A DNA stretch of 37,149 nt from the NCBI GenBank assembly GCA_900470095.1, contig UBZM01000038.1, forward strand, positions 1 through 37,149, written 5' to 3'. The translations under genes were made by a program, and so were the position numbers. The stretch's first letter is position 1, and every line of letters starts with the position of its first letter. Positions 24,960-31,733 of the stretch are shown piece after piece. The notes under the pieces are model-generated. The model searched no databases. It saw only the letters and a list, made by a program, of their open reading frames with translations, and was not told the DNA's origin. Source of the stretch: Hyphomicrobiales bacterium (GTDB lineage: Bacteria > Pseudomonadota > Alphaproteobacteria > Rhizobiales > Beijerinckiaceae).

Positions 24960-25154
24960 ATGACCGCGGTTCCCGAACTCAAACCGGAAACGCCGACCGT
25001 CTGCCTTGCCTGCCATGAGGAATACCGATTTGCGCTTCAGCGCATCGATGAGATCGAGGATGCCAAGCCCGATACGGTGGAGGCCCTCGAACGTGACATG
25101 CTCCGGGCCGCCATCGCCGCCTATGAGGCACGGGAGGCAGAGCCCGCAGAATGA
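24960..25154 (+). CDS. Small hypothetical protein, 64 aa
   Basis: I do not recognise the family. The ATG is preceded by AAGGAG seven bases upstream, one of the better ribosome sites in this patch. The protein is acidic with a CLAC motif near residue 17 and is otherwise predicted helical (EEYRFALQRIDEIEDA... ERDMLRAAIAAYEAREAE). The next small ORF starts inside its stop codon (ATGA). No signal peptide or membrane segment is seen. Its start lies at the edge of the truncated HAD gene, so it probably came in with the accessory patch. Confidence 0.7.
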   Translation: MTAVPELKPETPTVCLACHEEYRFALQRIDEIEDAKPDTVEALERDMLRAAIAAYEAREAEPAE

Positions 25155-25330
25155 CTGGCGATGAGCCCCACGGGCTGCCCAGCCTCCGCAATCACCTGGA
25201 CGTCTTCCGCGCGGTGGAGCGCGTCGAACAGCTGACCGGTTGTCTTGAGGAAACGGCGGAAGAGAGCGAATTGATCAGGATTGTCGACGCCCTGGACGAT
25301 TGGCTCGCAGCCAATCCCTATGTGGAATAG
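25151..25330 (+). CDS. Small hypothetical protein, 59 aa, coupled to the gene before
   Basis: Reads MTGDEPHGLPSLRNHLDVFR at the start and ends DDWLAANPYVE. The ATG overlaps the previous stop (ATGA), which is good evidence for translational coupling and real coding. The composition is acidic and amphipathic-helical (AVERVEQLTG, then LEETAEESELIRIVDAL). It has no cysteine pair, signal or membrane segment and no family I recognise. The two small proteins may form a complex; that is inference from coupling only. Confidence 0.65.
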   Translation: MTGDEPHGLPSLRNHLDVFRAVERVEQLTGCLEETAEESELIRIVDALDDWLAANPYVE

Positions 25331-25353
25331 CTGATGACTTCCGCTCTGGGTGG

Positions 25354-25695
25354 CTAGCGGACGTTGGGGCGATGTCCCCTCCGCCCCCTGTTGAACCCGG
25401 TGAGCCGAGCCGGTGGCGGCTCCCGAAGAATTTGGAGAGTTGCCCCGCTCTCCCGTAGCCGACGGCGAAAGCGCGAGGCATTCCGGTCACCCCATACAGC
25501 AAGGTAAGTCGCCCCAGTTGCGTCATCGCGATAGAAAGCTGAGCCGCCGAAGGCTGCTTCAAGGCCATGTTCGCCCTTCATGCCGCCGCCGCCATAAACC
25601 GATACAACGAGGTCGAGCGGCGCAGCAGTCACCACAGCCTCACTCCTCGCAAAGCCCCCCGAACGGAAGACATATATCGGCCACAGTTCGCCCAT
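25354..25695 (-). CDS. Hypothetical protein, 113 aa (uncertain)
   Basis: An open frame with a plausible globular composition (ELWPIYVFRSGGFARSEAVV, LDLVVSVYGGGGMKG, TYLAVWGDRNASRFRRRLRESG). There is no recognised domain and only a weak GACGAG ribosome site. The C-terminal 20 residues are arginine-rich and may reflect read-through of non-coding DNA. It faces the preceding small-gene pair tail to tail. Kept with low confidence. Confidence 0.35.
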   Translation of the reverse strand: MGELWPIYVFRSGGFARSEAVVTAAPLDLVVSVYGGGGMKGEHGLEAAFGGSAFYRDDATGATYLAVWGDRNASRFRRRLRESGATLQILREPPPARLTGFNRGRRGHRPNVR

Positions 25696-25735
25696 GGCTC
25701 GTCATGGCATGCGATCCAATAAGTCTGCAACGGGT

Positions 25736-25927
25736 CGATTGCGTTGAAAAACTCCGGCGGGACCGAAAAGGAGGTCGCCTTGGCGCTCGGCGGAGAGGAA
25801 CGTTTTTCACGCCTCCGAAGAATGCGCCTCAATGGCCGCCTGTACCGCGCACAGAAGGAAGACATTTCCACGCTAAGGCCCGTCGAACCAGCTCCAAGTA
25901 TTGCCGCGGACTTTTTCAACACAATCG
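25736..25927. repeat. MITE-like repeat, copy A, with terminal inverted repeats
   Basis: The left end (CGATTGCGTTGAAAAACTCC, from 25736) is nearly the reverse complement of the right end (25904-25927, GGACTTTTTCAACACAATCG). About 22 of 24 positions agree over a ~192-bp unit with no convincing gene inside. A second, diverged copy lies about 540 bp away. Small size, terminal inverted repeats and lack of a transposase gene fit a non-autonomous element. Confidence 0.5.
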
Positions 25928-25992
25928 GTCGTTAGCGAACGTTCAATGCGCGGCGCCGCTCGGACCATCCTCCGCCTGCACTCGCTCTCCTG

Positions 25993-26214
25993 CTATGGCG
26001 TGAGCGGTAGCGGGAACCAAAACCAGCCGTAGTGACGCATGCATTCATTGTGGGGCCGCGTTCCCTCCCAATGCTCCGCGCAGATCGCCTTCGTCTCGGC
26101 TAGCGGCTTCTCTTCTCGCCCCGGATGCAGAGCGTTCTGAGCCCATTCGCCACCGCACCCTGACAGTCCCACGGCTGCCAGCCCGCAGATCACAGCCAGC
26201 CTTAAGCGCTTCAT
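25993..26214 (-). CDS. Small putative lipoprotein, 73 aa
   Basis: The N-terminus MKRLRLAVICGLAAVGLSGC is a lipoprotein signal: two basic residues, a hydrophobic core and a lipobox LSGC with the modified Cys at residue 20. Glycines follow the Cys. GAGGGG lies six bases before the ATG. The mature part is about 53 residues with two further cysteines (ICAEHWEGT, NECMRHYGWFWFPLPLTP). I recognise no family. It is bracketed by the two repeat copies and probably belongs to the accessory patch. Confidence 0.7.
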   Translation of the reverse strand: MKRLRLAVICGLAAVGLSGCGGEWAQNALHPGREEKPLAETKAICAEHWEGTRPHNECMRHYGWFWFPLPLTP

Positions 26215-26278
26215 CCTTGCCCCTCACACTCGAAATTCGAGCAATCCTGGGACTAACGAAGAGTGTCTGCAATGGGTC

Positions 26279-26455
26279 GATTGTGTTGAAAAAGTCCGAC
26301 TGAACCGAAATGGAAGTCACTTCCTGCATTCGACGCAGAATATTGTTCCCCCGCTAGTTCCTGGAGCGCCTTTTTGGCGGCCCATTCCGTCTGCGCGAAG
26401 ATGGAATATCTCCATTCCAGAGGGCCGAGCCTGCGCCAAGTATTGCCGCGATCGG
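26279..26455. repeat. MITE-like repeat, copy B, diverged
   Basis: The left end (CGATTGTGTTGAAAAAGTCC, from 26279) is almost identical to that of copy A and is preceded by the same GTCTGCAA-GGGT context. The interior and right side share CCAAGTATTGCCGCG (26436-26450) with copy A. The right terminal inverted repeat of copy A is not recognisable here, so copy B looks decayed. Confidence 0.5.
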
Positions 26456-26505
26456 CCTTTGGTTTTGTCAGCTGGCAGTAATGGGGTAAGCGTCGATACG
26501 CGACT

Positions 26506-26871
26506 TTGCGAACGGGCGAGTTTGATGCGCTCTACAACAGGCAACCAGACGTGAAGATTTGGCGAAGCTGCTACTCGGCGTTTCTGGCGATCCCCTGGCT
26601 TATATGGTGCGTGGCGAACGCAACTTGGTTCACCGCGATGTGTACAGTACTGATATTGGGGAGCAGCAGCGGTGAATATGGCCTGCAGCCATGGGTGCTC
26701 GGTCCGGTGGGCGCGGCGTCGTTCTACTTGACATTTATCCTACATCGCCGGGACCAGTCCCGGGGCACGCGTCCCTCAAACCCAGCTCGAACTGCCCGCG
26801 TTCGTGAGTTTTGCTATCAGACGGGAAGACGTTTGAGAGGTTGGCGAAATTCCCAAGCGCACACTGAATAA
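26506..26871 (+). CDS. Small hypothetical membrane protein, up to 121 aa
   Basis: Two or three hydrophobic segments are visible: CYSAFLAIPWLIWCVAN (about 22-38), TAMCTVLILGSS (about 43-54) and GPVGAASFYLTFIL (about 66-79). A basic, arginine-rich tail follows, as in a small inner-membrane protein with a cytoplasmic C-terminus. The start is unclear: a TTG begins the frame and a GTG lies 15 codons later, both with poor ribosome sites. No family recognised. It ends about 70 bp before the left end of the insertion element. Confidence 0.45.
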   Translation: MRTGEFDALYNRQPDVKIWRSCYSAFLAIPWLIWCVANATWFTAMCTVLILGSSSGEYGLQPWVLGPVGAASFYLTFILHRRDQSRGTRPSNPARTARVREFCYQTGRRLRGWRNSQAHTE

Positions 26872-26938
26872 CATCAAAAAAAGCCAGACCCTATCCGCGC
26901 TGGCCGGCACCAATGGCCGGTCACATTCGGTAGGGGAT

Positions 26939-26961
26939 TAGGCCGTGAACTCATAAACGCG
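26939..26961 (+). repeat. Left terminal inverted repeat of the IS element, including flanking TA
   Basis: Begins TAGGCCGTGAACTCATAAAC. It matches the reverse complement of 28097-28119 except at two adjacent bases (GA versus AG). The first two bases (TA) are probably the target duplication. Confidence 0.75.
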
Positions 26962-28117
26962 ATCAGCGGACGGTCTTCGGGCCATCCGGCAGAGAGGTGA
27001 GGTAATCTGCGATTGCTTGAGCCGTAGCCGCAGCGGCGGCGGGGCCTACGACCGATAGCCCCATATGGTCGGATGCTATTCCGATGAGGTAAGTCGCCGC
27101 TTCGTCTTTCGAGCTACCACGACAGATCAAGCTGACGACGTGCAGCAGATACCCGTCATATTCGTCGGCGCATCCCTCGCCACACGAGCCGTTCTCATCC
27201 GCCAAACCGATCGGGTCCCAAAGCTTCCAACCGATCTCGCGCAGGCGTGAAAGCTGTATTTTGGGGTGAATCGTCATGCCGCAACCATATCGTCGCAAGC
27301 GGCACTCGACCATCCGCCCTTTCCATTTCGACCGTTTGCCGATTCTGCGTTGGCATGAACCGATATGACCTGACCGACTTTGAATGGCGCGTGATCGAGC
27401 CACTGCTCCCTAACAAGCCGCGCGGTGTGCCTCGTGTCGATGACCGGCGGGTGTTGAACGGCATCTTCTGGGTGCTGCGATCGGGAGCGCCTTGGTGCGA
27501 CCTGCCGGAGCGCTATGGACCACGCACCACCTGCTACAATCGCTTTGTAAGATGGCGGAAGGCGGGCGTCTGGGACCGGATGATGGACGCCATCACCGCT
27601 GCCTATGACGGCGACATCCAAATGATCGACAGCACTCCCGTCCGCGCCCACCAGCAGGCCGCAACGGCAAAAGGGGGATCGAGATCATTGTCTCGGTCGT
27701 TCCCGAGGCGGGCTCACGACCAAAATCCACGCGGTTGTCGACGGGCAAGGCCTCCCGATCCGGCTGAGCCTGACCGCCGGGCAAAGCCACGACGGGCAAG
27801 CAGCTGACGATCTACTCGATCATGTTGCCGCCGGAACAATCGTGCTGGCGGACAAGGCATACGATGCCGATCGCATCCGGGCGTCTCTCCGCAAGAAGGG
27901 AGCGTTCGCCAACATCCCGCCAAAGGCCAACCGGAGGTCGAAACCGTACTTCAGCACGTGGCTCTACCGGGAGCGGAACTTGATCGAGCGCTTCTTCTCC
28001 AAGCTCAAGCACTTCCGCAGGGTTGCCACCCGCTACGACAAGCTGGCCGAAAACTTCCTGGCCATGGTCCAACTGGCGTCAATGCGGCCTTGGCTCCGCG
28101 TTTATGAGTCTACGGCC
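26941..28117 (+). mobile_element. IS5-family (IS427-like) insertion element with a passenger ORF
   Basis: The element is bounded by imperfect inverted repeats (21 of 23 positions match, counting the flanking TA) and has TA on both sides, fitting a TA target duplication. It is about 1.18 kb, longer than usual for a single-transposase IS427-type element. The extra length is a 104-aa gene transcribed outward to the left, while the transposase reads outward to the right. The transposase stop codon TAG is formed by the flanking TA plus the next host base. Confidence 0.75.
26963..27277 (-). CDS. Hypothetical protein, 104 aa, passenger inside the IS element
   Basis: Starts MTIHPKIQLSRLREIGWKLW and has an acidic, conserved-looking middle (ADEYDGYLLHVVSLICRGSS) and a C-terminal IASDHMGLSVVGP region. 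I recall similar unnamed proteins in proteobacteria but know no function. The stop lies two bases inside the left inverted repeat. The frame continues 42 codons upstream of the chosen ATG with basic, non-conserved sequence, so that part is left out. No ribosome site is obvious. It is divergent from the transposase, with about 77 bp between starts. It could be a passenger, regulator or immunity-type protein; nothing in the sequence decides. Confidence 0.7.
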   Translation of the reverse strand: MTIHPKIQLSRLREIGWKLWDPIGLADENGSCGEGCADEYDGYLLHVVSLICRGSSKDEAATYLIGIASDHMGLSVVGPAAAAATAQAIADYLTSLPDGPKTVR

Positions 28118-28120
28118 TAG
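27355..28120 (+). CDS. IS5-family transposase in two overlapping frames
   Basis: A DDE transposase of the IS5/IS427 kind, about 255 aa when joined. The first frame begins MNRYDLTDFEWRVIEPLLPN and runs through LRSGAPWCDLPERYGP to IDSTPVRAHQ, carrying the first catalytic Asp. At AAAAGGGGG (27669-27677) the homology moves to the next frame: LGRSRGGLTTKIHAVVDGQG, VLADKAYDAD (second Asp) and YRERNLIERFFSKLKHFRR (the YREK-like motif with Glu). One extra base at that run would join them. Without a shift, the first frame ends at 27807. Two-frame transposases read by frameshifting are known in this group, so this may be functional or may be an inactivating deletion. Confidence 0.85.
28097..28119 (-). 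repeat. Right terminal inverted repeat of the IS element, including flanking TA
   Basis: Reads CGCGTTTATGAGTCTACGGC and continues to CTA. It is the partner of 26939-26961 with two mismatches. It also encodes the last residues of the transposase (YESTA). Confidence 0.75.
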
Positions 28121-28285
28121 TAGGCCTCAGGTGGTCTTTGCTACCTAATGCCGGCTCAATCGACGCGTCGCCCTCGTAACAATCGGACTGCAAGCACCGC
28201 TATCGCTTGCCCCGGCCGAGGATCTTATCTGACCGCATCCGGGGCGCCCTGCTCCAGGCTCTTCAGAGGAGTTTGGAGGGCCGGA

Positions 28286-29299
28286 TCAGTTTCGAATGAG
28301 GTTGGGCGACACGTGAAAGATCTCGTTAGGTGCGATATCGGGACTTGCGATGACAGAAAACGCAGTATCGATGATGCCACCGACATCCTGCTCGATCATT
28401 CCTGCGACGAATGGCAGAGGTGCTGCCAGAGGATGCCAGTCGAAGCAGCCAAAGGCCGTTTTCGTATATTCGGAGGGGTTCAGCTGCAGCAGGAATTGAA
28501 CGACGCCCTCGAAAGCCGCAATCGAATTGACGAACACACCGTCCGGCAAAGCGCCATGCAGGGCATGGAACCGGGCGATGGAAATTCTCGCCTCGCTCGG
28601 CTCGTAGCCGCACAGGATCGTGTCATCAGCTTCGCTGCGGTCTCGAGGTGCGAGCGCTTGAAAGCCAAGCAACCGTTCCTCTGTCGCATACTCGCCAGCA
28701 CGCCCGCCGATGAACATAAGACGCGCACTGCGCGAACGGCCCTCCCCGATCCGATCCAAAATGCACTGCGTCAGCATCTGGGCGCCCAGCCGATTGTCCG
28801 TCACGACAGATGGGGCCGAAAAATGAGGCAGGTCGATGTTGACGCAAAGGATTCCCTCAGCCCGGCACATCGCATTGAGAGGTCCCGGCTCGGTCACGCC
28901 AGCGAAGAAGATTATATCGACTTGCTGCTTGATCATGGCGGTCGCTACTTCGAGCTCCGTCTTTGGATCTCTTTGCCCGCTGGCAACCAGGGGGCACAGC
29001 CCCTCAAGCCGCGACTTTGCCTCGAAGGCCTCCACTAGCCCCGCGAAAAACCTGTTTCGATAGTTCGCCACGATCATGCCCGCGAGGCCTGATTTGGCCA
29101 AGCGTAGCGCCCTGGCTTTCGTATTGACCTTGTATTCGAGCTGGCGGGCGATTTCGAGGACGCGGTCGGTCGTTTCCTGGCTGATGCGATGGCGCAGGGC
29201 GTGGCCGTTCAGGACGATGCTCACAGTGCTCGGCGAGATCTCGGCGGCAAGAGCGATATCGTAGATCGTTGGCTTGCGCCGCTGCTTAGCTCTGGTCAT
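28286..29299 (-). CDS. LacI-family transcriptional regulator
   Basis: A 337-aa LacI protein. The N-terminal helix-turn-helix is at about 11-31 (TIYDIALAAEISPSTVSIVL) with the hinge helix further on (KARALRLAKSG). The sugar-binding core follows from about 70, with LAGMIVANYRNRFFAGLVEAFE and VDIIFFAGVTEPG. MTRAKQRR is chosen because GAGG lies eight bases before it; another ATG sits ten codons upstream. It is divergent from the carbohydrate ABC operon, and a perfect palindrome lies between the two. It is expected to repress that operon until a sugar or sugar phosphate binds. Confidence 0.93.
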   Translation of the reverse strand: MTRAKQRRKPTIYDIALAAEISPSTVSIVLNGHALRHRISQETTDRVLEIARQLEYKVNTKARALRLAKSGLAGMIVANYRNRFFAGLVEAFEAKSRLEGLCPLVASGQRDPKTELEVATAMIKQQVDIIFFAGVTEPGPLNAMCRAEGILCVNIDLPHFSAPSVVTDNRLGAQMLTQCILDRIGEGRSRSARLMFIGGRAGEYATEERLLGFQALAPRDRSEADDTILCGYEPSEARISIARFHALHGALPDGVFVNSIAAFEGVVQFLLQLNPSEYTKTAFGCFDWHPLAAPLPFVAGMIEQDVGGIIDTAFSVIASPDIAPNEIFHVSPNLIRN

Positions 29300-29400
29300 G
29301 TGCGAACCTCGGCGAACGGCTGTCGCCATGCGCGATGTGATAACGGCGATACGCTCCTTCTGTCATGTCCAAGCAGAACTCTCAACATCAGGGCCGGCGC

Positions 29401-29429
29401 TTGACGGCTTTGCTAAATGCATTTAGCAA
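29401..29429 (+). promoter_or_regulatory. Putative promoter with a 20-bp palindromic LacI operator
   Basis: TTGCTAAATGCATTTAGCAA (29410-29429) is a perfect 20-base palindrome centred between 29419 and 29420. A TTGACG element (29401-29406) lies just upstream, and TAGCAA (29424-29429) would be a weak -10 at 17-bp spacing. The operator would therefore cover the spacer and -10. It lies 87 bp before the binding-protein gene. Confidence 0.7.
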
Positions 29430-29516
29430 GCAATGGAATCGGTCTTCAGAACCGTCGGCAAGTGTGGCCTCGTTCGCGCAAAACAGAAGAGCCCCACGGG
29501 TTTTAGGGAGGAATGA

Positions 29517-30764
29517 ATGAGAAAGTTCGGTATGTCGCAGTTGGTCGGCGTTGCCATGACTGCGGTTGCGCTCAGCGCGGTCGTCAGCGGATCTCAAGCC
29601 GCCGACCCCGCTCGTATTGTCGCGCATCGATCGCCGGCCTGGGACTACTATACGGGTAAGGTCAAGACATCCGCGGCCGCTGGCGCCCTCACGATCGATC
29701 TTATGCCCATCGACAAGGTGAGCGAGCTTGGCTCGATCACGATGTCGTCCGGCTCAAGCGCGATCGACTTGATCCATATGAATGACCCGATGCTCAAGCT
29801 TTTTGCGTCGAAGGGCTGGTTAGAGCCGCTCGACGAGCTTTGGGACAAGTACCGCGCGGAGTTTAAGCTGGACGACTTCCCTAAATCGGCCCGGGAGGCA
29901 CTCAGCTACAATGGTAAGCTTTACGCGATGCCGATCATGATGAACACGCAGATGTTCGCGTATCGCAAAGACCTGTTCGATGAAAAAGGGCTGAAGCCGC
30001 CCAAGACGATCGCGGAGTACCGCGAGGCTGCCAAGGCCCTAACAGGGGCCGGCAAATTTGGGACCAATCTTGGTATGAAGCCGGTCGATTTCGCGCTGAA
30101 CGAAACCCACTGGTATCTCAACGCTGTGGGCGATGGGTGGTTCGATAAGGACTGGAAGCCCATCTTCAACAAGCCCCGCGGCGTCGCAGCAATCACCGCG
30201 CTCAAGGCCGTCGTGCCCTTCGCGCCCAGGGGCTGGACCGCCCACGCCGGTGACGAGACGACGATCAACATGCAGCAAGGCATCACCGCGATGGGCCTGC
30301 AATGGTTCACGCGGGCCGCACCGATGGATGATCCCAAGACTTCCCGCGTTGTCGGGAAAGTCGAATGGATGGCTGCTCCCGGTGGGGGCGCGCGGGTCGC
30401 TTTCGATGGCTTCGCTATTTCGAAGTTCACAAAGGCGAACAAGGAACAGCTCTTCAAGATGATTGCGGAAGCTGCCAGCGAGGAAAATATGGTCGGTGGC
30501 GCCGCCTACTCCATGCCGCCCCGGAACTCCGTCTATAACCGCGCCGATCTCGCCGAGAAATTCCGCTGGTATGTCGGTGCTCGTGCAACGCTCGACTCGA
30601 ACGTTCCCTATCCCGATCTGCCTGAATTCCTGGAAGTCGGAGAGATCGTTACCCGCCGGGTACTCCAAGCGATGACCGGAGAGATGGAAGTGCAGCCCGC
30701 GCTCGATCTTGCCGCCGATGAGACCGTCAAGCTGCTGACCAGCCGAGGCTATTACAAGCAGTAG
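29517..30764 (+). CDS. Carbohydrate ABC transporter substrate-binding protein (family 1)
   Basis: A 415-aa periplasmic sugar-binding protein. A Sec signal covers residues 1-29 (MRKFGMSQLVGVAMTAVALS, ending SQAAD). Typical family 1 segments follow: DLIHMNDPMLKLFASKGWLEPLD, KLYAMPIMMNTQMFAYRKDLFDEKGLKPPKTIAEY, and a C-terminal half with NMQQGITAMGLQWFT. AGGGAGGA is an excellent ribosome site just before the ATG. It is the first gene of the LacI-controlled operon; the permeases follow after a hairpin. The ligand is a mono- or oligosaccharide or sugar alcohol, not identifiable by eye. Confidence 0.92.
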   Translation: MRKFGMSQLVGVAMTAVALSAVVSGSQAADPARIVAHRSPAWDYYTGKVKTSAAAGALTIDLMPIDKVSELGSITMSSGSSAIDLIHMNDPMLKLFASKGWLEPLDELWDKYRAEFKLDDFPKSAREALSYNGKLYAMPIMMNTQMFAYRKDLFDEKGLKPPKTIAEYREAAKALTGAGKFGTNLGMKPVDFALNETHWYLNAVGDGWFDKDWKPIFNKPRGVAAITALKAVVPFAPRGWTAHAGDETTINMQQGITAMGLQWFTRAAPMDDPKTSRVVGKVEWMAAPGGGARVAFDGFAISKFTKANKEQLFKMIAEAASEENMVGGAAYSMPPRNSVYNRADLAEKFRWYVGARATLDSNVPYPDLPEFLEVGEIVTRRVLQAMTGEMEVQPALDLAADETVKLLTSRGYYKQ

Positions 30765-30771
30765 CCCGCTT

Positions 30772-30803
30772 GAGACGACAGCAGAACGCGATTCTGCCGT
30801 CTC
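30772..30803 (+). promoter_or_regulatory. Intergenic hairpin between binding protein and permeases
   Basis: GAGACG (30772-30777) plus GCAGAA (30781-30786) pair with TTCTGC and CGTCTC (30792-30803), leaving a three-base bulge and a five-base loop. No T-run follows. Such stems often hold binding-protein mRNA at a higher level than permease mRNA (established for several ABC operons); applied here it is inference. Confidence 0.5.
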
Positions 30804-30860
30804 GCCACATCGTCGGGCGCCGCCACATCGGCGTCCGACTGCTTTCTCCTCGGGGTCGGT

Positions 30861-31733
30861 ATGATCAACACAAGAGTTATGTGGTTGTTCACGCTGCCGA
30901 GCGGCATTCTTCTCGCGGGAGCGCTGCTATGGCCGTTCAGTTATGCCATCTATATTAGCCTGTTGAACTATAATCTTGGCTCGGCGGCGAGCAAATTCGT
31001 CTGGCTCAACAACTACATTGAACTGCTCACGGATCCGCGTTTCTGGGCGTCCTTGCGAACCACCATTATCATCGCCTTCAGCGCGCTCGCCTTGGAGTTG
31101 TGCGTCGGATTGCTTTTGGCGCTCGTGATTTATCGCCTGGTGCGGGGCGCACGAACTTTCATCATCCTCCTCTTCCTGCCGCATATCGTGACGCCCGTGG
31201 TCGCGGCCCTGTTCCTGAAATGGATGTTCATTTCGAATTGGGGCCTGATCGACGCAACCCTGTTGGGATACGGTCTGCAGCCTCCCGATTGGCTGGGGGA
31301 TCCGTTCTGGGCGAAAGTTACGATCGTTCTGTCGGACGCGTGGGTTTCGACCCCCCTCGTGATGTTGATCCTTTACGCAGCGCTTCAGCAGGTCGACCAG
31401 TCGCAGATCGAGGCGGCCAAGATCGACGGTGCCCGACCTATCCAGATTGTCGGCTACGTCATTCTGCCTTCGATTGCGCCGATGATCGTCTTCGTGGCGT
31501 CGGTTCGACTCATGGACATCTTCCGATCGTTTGACCTGATCTACGTCCTGACCGGGGGCGGACCCGGCACCGCAACCGAAACCGTCACGATGTTCACCTA
31601 CTCGCTAGCCTTCAGATCGCTAGACGTCGGCAAGGCGTCTGCTTTGGGGGTGATTACGCTCCTGGTCGTCCTGGCAATGGTCTCGGCAATCGTGACATTC
31701 CTGCCGCGCGCCGTTGGAAGGTCCAAGACATGA
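30861..31733 (+). CDS. Carbohydrate ABC transporter permease (UgpA/MalF type)
   Basis: A 290-aa inner-membrane permease. Helix one is VMWLFTLPSGILLAGALLWP (about 6-25), then FWASLRTTIIIAFSALALELCVGLLLALVIYRLV, and the EAA loop IEAAKIDGARPIQIVGYVILPSI contacts the ATPase. The stretch IYVLTGGGPGTATETVT before the last helix is a hallmark of this family. GGGGTCGG precedes the ATG. The stop overlaps the start of the second permease (ATGA). Confidence 0.93.
   Translation: MINTRVMWLFTLPSGILLAGALLWPFSYAIYISLLNYNLGSAASKFVWLNNYIELLTDPRFWASLRTTIIIAFSALALELCVGLLLALVIYRLVRGARTFIILLFLPHIVTPVVAALFLKWMFISNWGLIDATLLGYGLQPPDWLGDPFWAKVTIVLSDAWVSTPLVMLILYAALQQVDQSQIEAAKIDGARPIQIVGYVILPSIAPMIVFVASVRLMDIFRSFDLIYVLTGGGPGTATETVTMFTYSLAFRSLDVGKASALGVITLLVVLAMVSAIVTFLPRAVGRSKT

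Noticed and set aside
24860..25016. Possible native N-terminus of the HAD protein in the open frame up to 25016
   Set aside because: The translated stretch lacks the FDxYGTL nucleophile motif and overlaps the start of a small gene with a better ribosome site.
25700..26470. CRISPR-like array suggested by the repeated sequence
   Set aside because: There are only two long, diverged copies hundreds of bases apart, with no regular short repeats or cas genes.
24900..28285. tRNA gene or attachment site bounding an integrative element
   Set aside because: No tRNA cloverleaf, integrase gene or direct att repeat was found; the patch looks like layered small insertions, not one integrative element.
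28148..29038. Plus-strand open frame of 296 codons opposite the LacI gene
   Set aside because: The minus strand encodes a complete LacI protein with a clear helix-turn-helix; this is its shadow.
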